NCBI RefSeq assembly: GCF_002042965.1
Contig: NZ_MZNT01000011.1
Location: 248,001 to 312,000 of the forward strand
Direction: 5' to 3'
Length of the DNA: 64,000 nucleotides
Origin: Paenibacillus sp. 32352
Lineage (GTDB): Bacteria > Bacillota > Bacilli > Paenibacillales > NBRC-103111
The notes beneath the pieces were generated by a model. That model saw nothing but the letters and a program-made list of their open reading frames with translations. It was not told the DNA's origin and ran no database searches. The translations under genes and the position numbers were made by a program. Positions 56,208-64,000 of the stretch are shown in pieces; positions within the stretch are counted from its first letter, which is position 1, and every line of letters begins with the position of its first letter.

Positions 56208-56969
56208 ATGAAAAACATTAGCAAAAAAGTAATCACAGGTACAATCGCAGCTTCCTTCTTACTCGGCGGTTTAGGCTATCTCGGCGTCTCCCAGAATCAG
56301 GCTTTTGCTGAAACGACAGGCGGCTCGACAGATATCACCGCAACTACACAGCAGAAGGGACCGGGACATGGGTTCCGCGGCAACAATATCGTGAAGGAAG
56401 CCGCGGCGGTTCTCGGCGCTGATGAGAGCTCGATTCAAGAGTCGGTGAAAGCAGGCAAAACATTAGCGGAGATTGCAGCTGCAGCCGGTACATCTGAGGA
56501 TACATTCCTGGACAAGCTCGTAGAATCCGAGAAAACGGCAATTGCCGCACAAGTCACGGCTGGAACCCTCACCCAGGAGCAAGCGGATAAGATCGTATCC
56601 GGCCTGTCCGACCGTTTGAAGCAGCAAATTGAGAACACCAGACCGCAAGGTCAAGGCGGCAAAGGCCCGAATGGCCCCGGCGGACGCGGTGATATGCATA
56701 TGGGTCTGATGGGCAATTCCGAATTGCTGACGAATATTCTCGGCCTTACCCAAGATGAACTCCGCACGGAGCTTGATGCCGGCAAATCCATAGCCGAGAT
56801 AGCAGCAGCCAAAGGCATTAGCGAAGACGATCTGATCAGCAAAATTAAGGATGGCTTGACAGATTCCTTGAAGCAGTTTGTCGAGTCCAAGCATACTAAA
56901 CCGTTTGACATTCCTGCCAAGGATGCTCAGAGCGGCAAGGTTGATTCTAACGAGACTACAACGAATTAA
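56208..56969 (+). CDS. Secreted protein with two copies of a small helical repeat, unknown function
   Basis: 253 residues. The signal peptide cleaves after AFA (residue 34). Two related segments follow. The first (about residues 63-106) has AGKTLAEIAAAAGTSEDTFL; the second (about 172-215) has AGKSIAEIAAAKGISEDDLI. Each has the pattern leucine-rich helix, [SG]-K-[ST]-[LI]-AEIA and SEDxx. A glycine- and proline-rich linker lies between them (about 147-165), with a basic-acidic tail at the end. The AEIA segment resembles a small helix-turn-helix fold, but a secreted protein would not bind DNA. I do not recognise a function. It has GAGGTGG upstream and its own terminator. A cell-surface or sporulation role is open. 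Confidence 0.75.
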   Translation: MKNISKKVITGTIAASFLLGGLGYLGVSQNQAFAETTGGSTDITATTQQKGPGHGFRGNNIVKEAAAVLGADESSIQESVKAGKTLAEIAAAAGTSEDTFLDKLVESEKTAIAAQVTAGTLTQEQADKIVSGLSDRLKQQIENTRPQGQGGKGPNGPGGRGDMHMGLMGNSELLTNILGLTQDELRTELDAGKSIAEIAAAKGISEDDLISKIKDGLTDSLKQFVESKHTKPFDIPAKDAQSGKVDSNETTTN

Positions 56970-56990
56970 TCGAGATTTAAGGGAGAGGAG

Positions 56991-57030
56991 AGAGAGTGGC
57001 TCGCCATTGCGGGCTGCGCTCTCTTTTTTT
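56991..57030 (+). terminator. Terminator after the secreted repeat protein
   Basis: AGAGAG (56991-56996) pairs with CTCTCT (57019-57024), and a long T run follows. Confidence 0.7.
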
Positions 57031-57191
57031 GTATTAGGCTATGTTTGACCCATGTTGTTGATATTTGACAAATAAGAACATGCGTTCTATAATTGGGACT
57101 AACATTACGTCATTAAGATTCACACGAAAGCTTTCGCACAATAAGTAAAAGGCTATGTTAAATTCTAATGTTGATTTGTGACCATAAGAAA

Positions 57192-57212
57192 ACCGCCTTG
57201 TGAAAAGGCGGT
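57192..57212 (-). terminator. Terminator after the DHFR-like gene
   Basis: On the minus strand a perfect 8-bp GC-rich stem with a 4-nt loop (57212-57205 with 57199-57192) ends in TTTTCTT. It lies 49 nt after the stop at 57261. Confidence 0.78.
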
Positions 57213-57260
57213 AAATTGAGTTATCGTCCCTCGTCAGTGTAATCACCTTAAGTGACAAGG

Positions 57261-57836
57261 TCATCTTACGGTCTGGTAAACGAGACCTATGGCTCCAGAA
57301 TCAAAGGTCTTGTTCTCGATTAGCTTAAGATTGATCTTCTCCTTGAGACCTTGGAATAGCGGCAATCCCTTACCGATCAGGACGGGAGACACCGTAATTT
57401 TATACTCATCAATTAAATCAAGCTGCATAAGGTGGTGCGCGAACCTAGGACTGCCTAGAATGACCATATCCTTGCCTGGCTGCTGTTTGAGGTTATTGAT
57501 CTCTTCCTCGATATCTTCTTTCACGAGTCTGGAATTATTCCATTCGACTTTCTCCAGCGTCGTGGAAAAAACGATTTTGGCTGTCTTTTCGATCCACTCG
57601 GCATGATCTCGTTCATGCTGCGAAGCTGATGGGTTCGAAGGCACAGATGGCCAGTAATTATGCATCATCTGATAAGTCTTACGCCCCCAAATGACAGTGT
57701 CGGCAGTACTCAGAATATTTTTCGCATGTTTCTCCAAATCAGCATCGTAGGAAATCCAGCCAATGTCCATTTCACCATTCGGCCCTTCTACAAAACCGTC
57801 AAGCGATGCGTGCAAAAATAGAACGAGTTTTCTCAT
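57261..57836 (-). CDS. Dihydrofolate reductase-like protein (RibD C-terminal domain family)
   Basis: 191 residues. MRKLVLFLHASLDGFVEGPN opens the fold. DTVIWGRKTYQMM, MVILGSPRFAHHLM and KITVSPVLIGKGLPLFQG are the strands and NADPH-pocket segments of the YwjB/YyaP-type RibD_C family. The true role of these small proteins is usually unknown. On the minus strand AAAGGAG lies 8 nt before the ATG at 57836; an earlier ATG at 57857 is before that site. It has a terminator at 57212 and is alone on this strand, next to a transposon remnant. Confidence 0.87.
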   Translation of the reverse strand: MRKLVLFLHASLDGFVEGPNGEMDIGWISYDADLEKHAKNILSTADTVIWGRKTYQMMHNYWPSVPSNPSASQHERDHAEWIEKTAKIVFSTTLEKVEWNNSRLVKEDIEEEINNLKQQPGKDMVILGSPRFAHHLMQLDLIDEYKITVSPVLIGKGLPLFQGLKEKINLKLIENKTFDSGAIGLVYQTVR

Positions 57837-57989
57837 TTTTACTACTCCTTTGTTCATGAGGGATAACTACTCATATATTAACTTCATTTTAGCATAATTC
57901 AACTTGGATTGTTTCTTATGGATTGCTAATCCCAAACCTGCCTATAAGCAGTAAGCCGAAGCTTTGTGTTCGTGTCGTGTGACAGTAAA

Positions 57990-58270
57990 CAGGCACGATT
58001 TGACCAACAACGAACCCTCATATGAGGTCTTCTCGTTCGTTGAAGCAGTTTGTTTGTAAGGTCATTAAAGGTTTGGCGTCAGGATTTACAACGGTAACGT
58101 TGACGTTTAACCTTCCCAGCACGTGTTTTTCGGCGTACTTCCCATAACGAACGACAGAATGCGTTTTGCAATGCGGTCAAACAAGCCCATCTTTGTGCCG
58201 GGAGCTGTCTTGTGGTAAGAGGGAACTCCGTTCGCAGTATACTTGATGAACGGCAGTTATGGAATGATAT
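57990..58270 (-). pseudogene. Remnant of a transposase with a zinc-ribbon N-terminus (IS1595-like)
   Basis: Reading the minus strand, KDGLV, a stop, then PHCKTHSVVRYGKY are followed after a frameshift by KRQRYRCKS, a stop, then RQTFNDLT and RTRRPH. These pieces match the zinc-ribbon start of IS1595-like transposases. Both stops are TGA (58179-58177 and 58081-58079), each at a position where a cysteine is expected. The downstream part is not recognisable and no inverted ends are found. It is dead. Confidence 0.6.
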
Positions 58271-58606
58271 TCTTTGTAAGAGTTAACGAACTTTATGAAT
58301 TAACAATTATGAGATTGCGGAAATTAAATTAGTTGATATTCTTCCACTGGACCGCTTTATTTTCTAAGGGATAACTACGAAAAAAATAAGGGATACTGTG
58401 GGCACCGTCGGAAATCAATAAGAAATAATTTAGAAGAAAACTTTCCATTGTCAGAAACCGATTTGGTTTATATACTGGTATATATTTTGTATGTATTAGT
58501 ACTAATACAGCGATATAAGTAACGGGCCATCAAGCTGTAGCCGTGCAGCAGGAAATGAAAATATTACCAGTCATTTTATATTTACAAATAAAATACGTTT
58601 CTGGTA
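58271..58606. promoter_or_regulatory. AT-rich region with two perfect palindromes upstream of the DHA2 exporter
   Basis: No gene is seen. TATATAC-TG-GTATATA (58469-58484) and TGTATTAGTACTAATACA (58492-58509, perfect 18 bp) are adjacent and resemble operator sites. They are 110-150 nt before the exporter promoter at 58607. Confidence 0.45.
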
Positions 58607-58642
58607 TTGACATATAGAACTGTTACCATTATTGTAACAGTT
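58607..58642 (+). promoter_or_regulatory. Promoter of the DHA2 exporter with overlapping operator
   Basis: TTGACA (58607-58612), 17 nt, TATTGT (58630-58635). A perfect inverted repeat with 9-bp arms (AACTGTTAC 58618-58626 and GTAACAGTT 58634-58642, 7-nt centre) overlaps the -10 box. This is what a TetR- or MarR-type repressor site would look like. No such repressor gene is nearby. Confidence 0.8.
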
Positions 58643-58707
58643 AGCGAGCGATTACCGTATCGCTTATAAAAATAGAGATTTTATAGGAGAAGGAAGTGGA
58701 GTCTACA

Positions 58708-60141
58708 ATGAAGCAATATAATACGCGAGCCATCATGGCGTCGTTGCTTATCTGCGGTTTCGTCGGCATGTTCAGTGAAACGGCGCTCAACATCGCGATA
58801 AGTAATTTAATGAACGTGTTTCACATAACGGCCGCGACAGCGCAATGGCTAACAACAGGCTTTCTGTTGACGCTCGGCATATTAATGCCGATGACGGGGC
58901 TGCTGCTGCAGTGGTTTACAACAAGGCAATTGTTTATCGTCTCCCTTGTGAGTTCAATTATGGGCACACTCATCGCGGCGCTGGCATATAATTTCGAATT
59001 GTTAATGGTCGCCCGAGTCTTGCAAGCCATTGGTATGGGCTTGTTAATTCCGCTCATGTTCAACACGATCCTCGTCGTTTATCCGCCAGAGAAGCGCGGG
59101 GCTGCAATGGGCTTTGTCGGTCTCGTCATTATGTTTGCGCCGGCGACCGGTCCCACAGTGGCGGGTCTCCTGATTGAATATTTATCGTGGCACTACATCT
59201 TCTGGCTGTCTCTGCCGTTTTTGGTAGTTGGTCTGTTGGTGGGGCTCAAATATTTGGAAAATGTAACCGAACCTACGAAGCCTCACATCGATCTATTGTC
59301 CATACTATTATCCACGATCGGCTTCGGTGGCGTCGTATTCGGCTTCAGTAAGGCCGGTGAAGGGGAAGAAGGGTGGAGCAGCCCGATTGTGGTCGCATCC
59401 ATCGTTATTGGGATGATTGCGCTTTTGTTATTCGTGCTGCGTCAAATATTTATGCGCGAGCCGATTATGAACTTGCGTGTATTCAAGTACCCTATGTTCA
59501 TAGTAGGGCTGCTGATGGTCTTGTCCTGTATGATGATTATCCTATCCAGCATGATCATTCTGCCGATGTATCTGCAAAGCGGCATGAAGCTGTCCGCATT
59601 TACTGCCGGACTAATGTTGCTGCCCGGCAGCGCGCTAAATGGTATCCTCTCGCCCCGTATGGGACGCTTGTTTGACAAGTATGGTCCAAAGTGGCTGGTC
59701 ATTCCCGGCCTCATTATTGTAGCAGCTATGCTGTGGTTCTTCTCCGGCATTACGCTGGCTTCTTCGGTCGCATTGATCGTTGCCCTGCATATCGGTCTAA
59801 TGGTCGGCATCTCTATGGTCTGGATGCCTGCTCAGACCAACGGTCTGAATCAGCTGCCTCCGGAGCTGTATCCGCACGGCACCGCCGTCATGAATACACT
59901 GCAGCAGGTTGCTGGCGCAATCGGTACAGCCGTAGCTATTAGCATCCTGACCAACGGCACGGAAAAGTATTTGCATGAATCCCCTGCGCCTAGTGAGCCG
60001 ATCGAGATGGCAAACGCGATGACCTTCGGCTCGCAGAATGTGTTCTTTTTTGCGATGGTTGTCACAATCATCGGTCTGGCTGCAGCGTTCTTTATCCGGC
60101 GTGTCGTCGTCAGCCGCGCGGCGATGAGTTCTATGCATTGA
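58708..60141 (+). CDS. MFS drug exporter, DHA2 type (14 membrane segments)
   Basis: 477 residues with about fourteen hydrophobic segments. SETALNIAISNLMNVF in segment 1 and a drug-antiporter-type MFAPATGPTVAGLLIEYLSW in segment 5 are DHA2 features, as in LmrB, EmrB and QacA relatives. An export role for drugs or toxic compounds is likely; the substrate is unknown. I chose ATG 58708 with GGAG 6 nt upstream; a GTG at 58696 with AGGAG is an alternative. Its promoter carries a clear repressor site, so it is probably induced by its substrate. Repeat copy 5 and a long palindromic terminator follow. Confidence 0.88.
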   Translation: MKQYNTRAIMASLLICGFVGMFSETALNIAISNLMNVFHITAATAQWLTTGFLLTLGILMPMTGLLLQWFTTRQLFIVSLVSSIMGTLIAALAYNFELLMVARVLQAIGMGLLIPLMFNTILVVYPPEKRGAAMGFVGLVIMFAPATGPTVAGLLIEYLSWHYIFWLSLPFLVVGLLVGLKYLENVTEPTKPHIDLLSILLSTIGFGGVVFGFSKAGEGEEGWSSPIVVASIVIGMIALLLFVLRQIFMREPIMNLRVFKYPMFIVGLLMVLSCMMIILSSMIILPMYLQSGMKLSAFTAGLMLLPGSALNGILSPRMGRLFDKYGPKWLVIPGLIIVAAMLWFFSGITLASSVALIVALHIGLMVGISMVWMPAQTNGLNQLPPELYPHGTAVMNTLQQVAGAIGTAVAISILTNGTEKYLHESPAPSEPIEMANAMTFGSQNVFFFAMVVTIIGLAAAFFIRRVVVSRAAMSSMH

Positions 60142-60147
60142 TTTACA

Positions 60148-60395
60148 GGGAGCCGTAGGCTCCCGAGATTGTTAATAAACCTGAGAATCTGAAAAATTAC
60201 TCTGGTACCCCGGTGGGGTGTCCCCTTCCAGTCGCTGTTGTTCTCGGGAAATGTTGATCATATTTGCTATAGCGGTGATTTCCCGAGAACAAAGGCGAAC
60301 GCTATCGCTCTTCCAGGGGACACCCCACCTATCACCCTTCACATTTTTCTGTATGATATAGGTTTTTCAACAAACTGCAGGGAGCCTAGGCTCCC
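60148..60395 (-). repeat. Hairpin-flanked palindromic element, copy 5
   Basis: This is the most perfect copy. The outer arms are 14 bp (60212-60225 with 60316-60329) and the inner arms 15 bp (60238-60252 with 60278-60292), both without mismatch. Flanking hairpins GGGAGCC..GGCTCCC occur at 60148-60164 and 60380-60395. The body ends are inverted (GTTAATAAACC near 60171, GGTTTTTCAAC near 60361). Its asymmetric part reads like the other copies only on the minus strand. Confidence 0.9.
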
Positions 60396-60409
60396 TGCAG
60401 TTTGTTTTT
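60372..60409 (+). terminator. Perfect 32-bp palindromic terminator for the DHA2 exporter
   Basis: 60372-60387 is the exact complement of 60388-60403, followed by a run of T. The centre is the right flanking hairpin of repeat copy 5, so the element appears to sit within a terminator. Confidence 0.85.
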
Positions 60410-60499
60410 TCGGAAAGCGGAAGCTGCGTGGTTATCGATGCCACGGCTTCGAAGCTGATTCAGGCGCTTTACATGGTGCACCCAGCCAGCCATCGATCG

Positions 60500-62554
60500 T
60501 TACACGTTATACCGCCTGCCATCGAAGTCCCCGCTCCGCTCTGCATGAAGGCTGCCATCAGGGTTTAATGTAACCGTAACCCAATTGTACTGTCCATCAC
60601 GGTATGCAAACGAGCTCCCGTCGTCCTCATATAAAGTACAGCTAACTGCACTTGCCCCATAGGCTTGAAAGCTAACGTCGAACACGGTGTCGTCACCCAC
60701 ATAAGGCACAGGTTCAGCGAGAGGAAGGAGTGTGCCATCCTTAACGAATACCGGAATCCGTTCAAGCCCCGGAGCCATGGTATAGGACTGTCCGCCTTCA
60801 TAGGTTTCGTTCGTCCAGAAGCAGTGCCAGGTTCCTTGAGGGAGATAGACGCTTCGCTCTGAAGTTCCCGCGATAAGTGGTGCCACCAGCATCGATTCCC
60901 CCATCATATAGGCATCATCGATCCCGTACGTATTCCAATCATCCGGATAATCCATCACGAGAGCGCGGAACGGAGGCCTGCCTTCCATGCTGTACCTGGC
61001 ATAAGCGGTGTACAGATAAGGGATCAGAGCCATGCGGGTTTCAAAGAGCGTGCGGCAAATATCCCGGATTTGCTCATAATTGTCCAAGAACTCGCCTTGG
61101 ATGTTCTTGTCCCGATCCACTTGCATCCAAGGCGGATTCGGGATTCTCCAGCAATTCAGAAGCGCCAGCGGCGAGAAGACAGCGGTCTGGATTCTGCGAA
61201 TCAAGTCCTCCGGCGATTCGGCTTGGCGCACCTCCGGTGACCATAGCAGTCCCGAGAACCCGCAATTGGCGACGCCGCGGATGAACACTTTATGATTATA
61301 CAAGTCACTGTAAAGGACAAAAGGATATGGCGATGCCAATGCGCCGGAGGCGCGAACCTGGGATAATGTTCGTCTGCCCGCTTGTTCGAAAGGAGCCAGC
61401 AGGGTCTCCTGATAGAGCGTTCCCAGCATATTGTGCATTTGCTCTCCGTCCATACCTGAAGGAAACAAAGAAGTATCCGGGAACGACCAGTTGGAATGAA
61501 CGAAGTCCGAGCTGTCGCACTCGTCCAGCTTGAAGCCAGCAATCCCTTTGCTCACAAACTCTTTCTCATGATGCTTCGCAAAAATTTCCCTCGCCTCCGG
61601 AATCGATAAATCAGGAACCAGCCCTTCCCAAACCTCGTAATCCCCGGAATGGGGCTTTAATGCAGAATATATAGGGGATGTAGGGTGCACGAAGAGATGC
61701 TCCCACAGATTGACCCGGTAATTCAGGTCATACAATTCATCCAGCATGTTCTCATGTTCGGGGAAGCGTCCTTCATCCCAAACAAACGAGCAGGAGTAGG
61801 CTTTGGTTTGCCATCCGGGCTCGAAGCCAAACACATCCACGGGCATGCGATCTTCCCGGAAGGTATGAGCCAGCCTCATCACATCCTCCTTCTTGGCGGC
61901 ACTGTACGCGCGGTACCACATGCCGAGCCCCCAAGCCGGAGGCAGACAGCCGCCGCCGGAGAACAGATTGTAGCGCTGAACGGCCGTCGCCAATTCAGGG
62001 CCTTCAAATACATACACATCCATTCCCCTGGCAGCCGGGACATCCACGACAACCGTCCGATTTCCCTCCGACACCTGATAACCGTACAATTCAATCTCCG
62101 AAGTGCCAACCGTTTTTGCCACATGCTTCTTGTGCTCGGAATCGCCTTTGCGAAGATTCGTTCCACAATAGAACGTCGCATACCGTGCCGTATCCACATA
62201 GACGCCGTAGCCCGCGGTGGAAACATAAAAAGGAACCGGTGCATGGCTGTCGCCGGTATCTGCCACTGGATCGCTGTTCACCCGGATGACCTTCTTCCTG
62301 CCGGTATGATCGAGGCGGTGCAGCTGCAGGCCGAAACCGTAAATATGCTCTTCAGCCGAAAGCGGCAGCTCGATATGAATACCTCTTGCCGTCTGTTTAA
62401 TGCTGATTTCTTGTGCCGCCATGGGCGGAATACCCGGGCATTCCAGCTTGCTGAGCTGCTCTGTTTGCATTTTCGTTTCACGAAGCTGCACGGGAGTGTG
62501 TGCTTCCGGCTGGCCGAAACGAAGCCGCCAAATTCCGTTTGCGATTTGTTCCAT
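60500..62554 (-). CDS. Glycoside hydrolase family 31 (alpha-glucosidase/alpha-xylosidase type)
   Basis: 684 residues, no signal peptide. The N-terminal beta-sandwich has EHIYGFGLQLHRLDHTGRK. The barrel contains LGMWYRAYSAAKKEDV, PVDVFGFEPGWQ and the nucleophile aspartate in GIAGFKLDECDSSDF. In the acid/base area it reads LYSDLYNHKV, where many GH31 enzymes have W-S-G-D. GFSGLLWSPEVRQ replaces the usual G-x-D-x-x-G-F segment, so it is from a distant subgroup. Substrates in GH31 include alpha-glucosides, xylosides and galactosides. Its start is 125 nt from the divergent AraC gene, which probably regulates it. Confidence 0.88.
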   Translation of the reverse strand: MEQIANGIWRLRFGQPEAHTPVQLRETKMQTEQLSKLECPGIPPMAAQEISIKQTARGIHIELPLSAEEHIYGFGLQLHRLDHTGRKKVIRVNSDPVADTGDSHAPVPFYVSTAGYGVYVDTARYATFYCGTNLRKGDSEHKKHVAKTVGTSEIELYGYQVSEGNRTVVVDVPAARGMDVYVFEGPELATAVQRYNLFSGGGCLPPAWGLGMWYRAYSAAKKEDVMRLAHTFREDRMPVDVFGFEPGWQTKAYSCSFVWDEGRFPEHENMLDELYDLNYRVNLWEHLFVHPTSPIYSALKPHSGDYEVWEGLVPDLSIPEAREIFAKHHEKEFVSKGIAGFKLDECDSSDFVHSNWSFPDTSLFPSGMDGEQMHNMLGTLYQETLLAPFEQAGRRTLSQVRASGALASPYPFVLYSDLYNHKVFIRGVANCGFSGLLWSPEVRQAESPEDLIRRIQTAVFSPLALLNCWRIPNPPWMQVDRDKNIQGEFLDNYEQIRDICRTLFETRMALIPYLYTAYARYSMEGRPPFRALVMDYPDDWNTYGIDDAYMMGESMLVAPLIAGTSERSVYLPQGTWHCFWTNETYEGGQSYTMAPGLERIPVFVKDGTLLPLAEPVPYVGDDTVFDVSFQAYGASAVSCTLYEDDGSSFAYRDGQYNWVTVTLNPDGSLHAERSGDFDGRRYNV

Positions 62555-62679
62555 AATAATCCCTCTCTCATGAAGATGTTAAAATAACAATATTTCCCCC
62601 ATTATACCGCTCCGATTATGTCTAAAGTTATGATAAACTACGAGAAAATGTTAGATTTTTATCCAACTGGGGAGGAAGC

Positions 62680-63555
62680 ATGAACAAGCTGTTTGAACCC
62701 GTTTATTTGGATCAATCATCCTTATTCTGGGATTACCGGATCCGCATTGAGCATGGCTATAAAGGATATTATCATTGGCATCAAATATGCGAATTCGTGC
62801 TGGTGCATGAGGGGCAGGGAACCATTGTGGTCAATCAGCAAGCCTACGATATAAAGCGCGGGATGTTTTTCTTTTTTCCGCCCTATCAGCTTCATCAGGT
62901 TTACGCGGATGTCTCTGTGAGTCATCCTTATTTGCGGTCTATTTTTTATGCAGACCCCTTATTGATAGAGAAGCAGCTAAGTTCTTTTCCAAGGCGTCAG
63001 ACAAGGTTTACAGACTTATGGAAAGGCGCGGCTCCATCACTTGGGTTTGATCTAAAAGACAAGGCGCAGGAAATGGAACGGATTTTCGAGCAATATGACC
63101 AGGCATATCGCTGCGGCAGAGGAGAGGAGCTGGAAGAAATTACATTGCTATTTTTGCAAATAATAAACCTGCTTCCGCTGTCCGATGTGCCAAATGACGG
63201 CAAGCAGCCGATGCTTAAGAACGGCGGAGCAGGCCGCTACTCGGAAACGATCATGCGCTGGATAGAAGAGCATTATCACGAGGAGGTTAGCCTCGAGCTT
63301 CTGGCCGAGGAGCTCCACCTGTCGCCGAATTATATTTCCAGAGTGTTCCGGCAGGAGACGGGCAGCGGGATCAAGGATTATTTGACGGCCCGGCGTATCA
63401 AGCAGGCATGCCGCCTACTGGAGACGACGAATCGCCCGGTAGAGCAAATCGGATATGAGGTTGGCTTTGACAACCATTCGTATTTTATCCAGCTTTTCAA
63501 GAGAGTCGTCGGAGCCACTCCGCTACAATACCGTTTTTCGAGAACAAGGCGTTAA
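62680..63555 (+). CDS. AraC-family transcriptional regulator
   Basis: 291 residues. The N-terminal cupin domain has YYHWHQICEFVLVHEGQGTI and FFFFPPYQLHQVY. The C-terminal helix-turn-helix pair (about 190-288) has VSLELLAEELHLSPNYISRVF and VEQIGYEVGFDNHSYFIQLF. GGGGAGG precedes the ATG. It is divergent from the GH31 gene and 153 nt upstream of a sugar-binding lipoprotein gene, so it may control both. Confidence 0.92.
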   Translation: MNKLFEPVYLDQSSLFWDYRIRIEHGYKGYYHWHQICEFVLVHEGQGTIVVNQQAYDIKRGMFFFFPPYQLHQVYADVSVSHPYLRSIFYADPLLIEKQLSSFPRRQTRFTDLWKGAAPSLGFDLKDKAQEMERIFEQYDQAYRCGRGEELEEITLLFLQIINLLPLSDVPNDGKQPMLKNGGAGRYSETIMRWIEEHYHEEVSLELLAEELHLSPNYISRVFRQETGSGIKDYLTARRIKQACRLLETTNRPVEQIGYEVGFDNHSYFIQLFKRVVGATPLQYRFSRTRR

Positions 63556-63708
63556 ACATCTTAAATTTCATCACTTCGAAGTTAAAAAACAGCATACTAA
63601 CCATTTTCGGCGTGTGATAGTCTTAAATCACGAAATCAGAAACGGGAAAGCAGCCATCTACCGGTTTCTGAGGCTAGAAGGGTTCAATAAAGGGGAGGGT
63701 AACTAGAA

Positions 63709-64000
63709 ATGGTTAAGACTAGAAAAATGACAGCGGCATTCGCAAGTGCAATTGCCTTATCGGTTGCATTAACCGCCTGCGGCGGTCCCTCGAATTCCGG
63801 CACGGACACAGGGGCCTCAAGTACAGGAGCAGGTGCTTCAGCATCCAAAAAAACCGTCACGTTCACTATCGGGTATGCTACCGGCGACCCGGCAACGAAG
63901 CAAGCGATGGCGGATTCCATTGCGGCGTTCACGAAGGCCAATCCGAACATCAAGATCAACGACCTGTCTGAAGGCGGCATGGCCTCCTATCTGGATTGGT
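63709..64000 (+). CDS. Sugar-binding lipoprotein, N-terminal part (3' end outside the window)
   Basis: 97 residues are visible and the frame is open at the window end. A basic start, hydrophobic stretch and lipobox LTAC, then a serine- and glycine-rich linker, then VTFTIGYATGDPATKQAM and FTKANPNIKIND. This is the first strand-helix of an MsmE-type solute-binding protein, as in the gene at 32881. GGGGAGGG lies 9 nt before the ATG. It probably opens another importer operon, controlled by the AraC gene just upstream. Confidence 0.85.
   Translation, partial: MVKTRKMTAAFASAIALSVALTACGGPSNSGTDTGASSTGAGASASKKTVTFTIGYATGDPATKQAMADSIAAFTKANPNIKINDLSEGGMASYLDW

Noticed and set aside
57990-58270. Selenocysteine reading of the two TGA codons
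   Set aside because: A frameshift lies between them, the rest of the protein is lost and no SECIS-like element is evident; normal decay explains it.
7011-60395. CRISPR array or group II intron as explanation of the repeats
   Set aside because: The copies are far apart and palindromic, without spacers, and show no intron domain 5 or reverse transcriptase.

Overview
The window looks like the chromosome of a Paenibacillus-type firmicute. It has strong AAGGAGG-like ribosome binding sites with some TTG and GTG starts, many lipoproteins with short lipoboxes, YesM/YesN-style regulators, LplABC/YtcQ-type sugar importers and PL11 lyases of the YesW/YesX kind. No rRNA, tRNA, CRISPR array or intact transposase was seen. 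Almost everything serves the breakdown and import of pectin-like plant polysaccharide, especially rhamnogalacturonan and its side chains. The species is inferred, not shown.

Layout. 0-2.6 kb: end of uxuA, uxuB (mannonate to fructuronate) and a LacI regulator under an apparently self-regulated promoter. 2.7-7 kb: orphan sugar-binding lipoprotein, SUMF1-like protein and PL9 pectate lyase. 7.4-9.7 kb: AraC regulator and GH27 alpha-galactosidase. 9.9-11.8 kb: endonuclease V-like protein and a SUKH protein. 12.2-17 kb: second orphan binding protein and a very large GH2 enzyme. 17.3-19.6 kb: AraC regulator divergent from a third orphan binding protein. 19.8-22.5 kb: unknown protein, HPr-like protein behind a possible attenuator, and an MFS exporter. 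22.8-28.8 kb, minus strand: two PL11 rhamnogalacturonan lyases on either side of a fourth orphan binding protein. 29.2-37.3 kb: NIF3-like protein, sensor kinase, response regulator, complete ABC importer and GH43. 37.7-46.7 kb: complete LplABC importer, membrane AraC regulator, GH35 and GH29. 46.9-56 kb: sugar isomerase-like protein, second membrane AraC regulator, third complete importer and GH78 rhamnosidase. 56.2-60.1 kb: secreted repeat protein, DHFR-like protein, decayed transposase and a DHA2 exporter. 60.5-64 kb: GH31, AraC and the start of another binding protein.

How it fits together. Secreted PL9 and PL11 enzymes would cut the backbone outside the cell. Lipoprotein-dependent importers would take up oligosaccharides. 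Exo-enzymes without signal peptides (GH2, GH27, GH29, GH31, GH35, GH43, GH78) would trim galactose, fucose, arabinose, rhamnose and glucose in the cytoplasm, and uxuAB would feed uronate catabolism. Each block has its own regulator.

The most unusual structure is a family of five dispersed elements of about 240 bp (near 7.1, 11.9, 34.4, 50.2 and 60.3 kb). They can fold into long hairpins whose inner arms differ in sequence but stay complementary. In four copies a hairpin sequence specific to that copy is duplicated at the two ends, as if the element had inserted at terminators.
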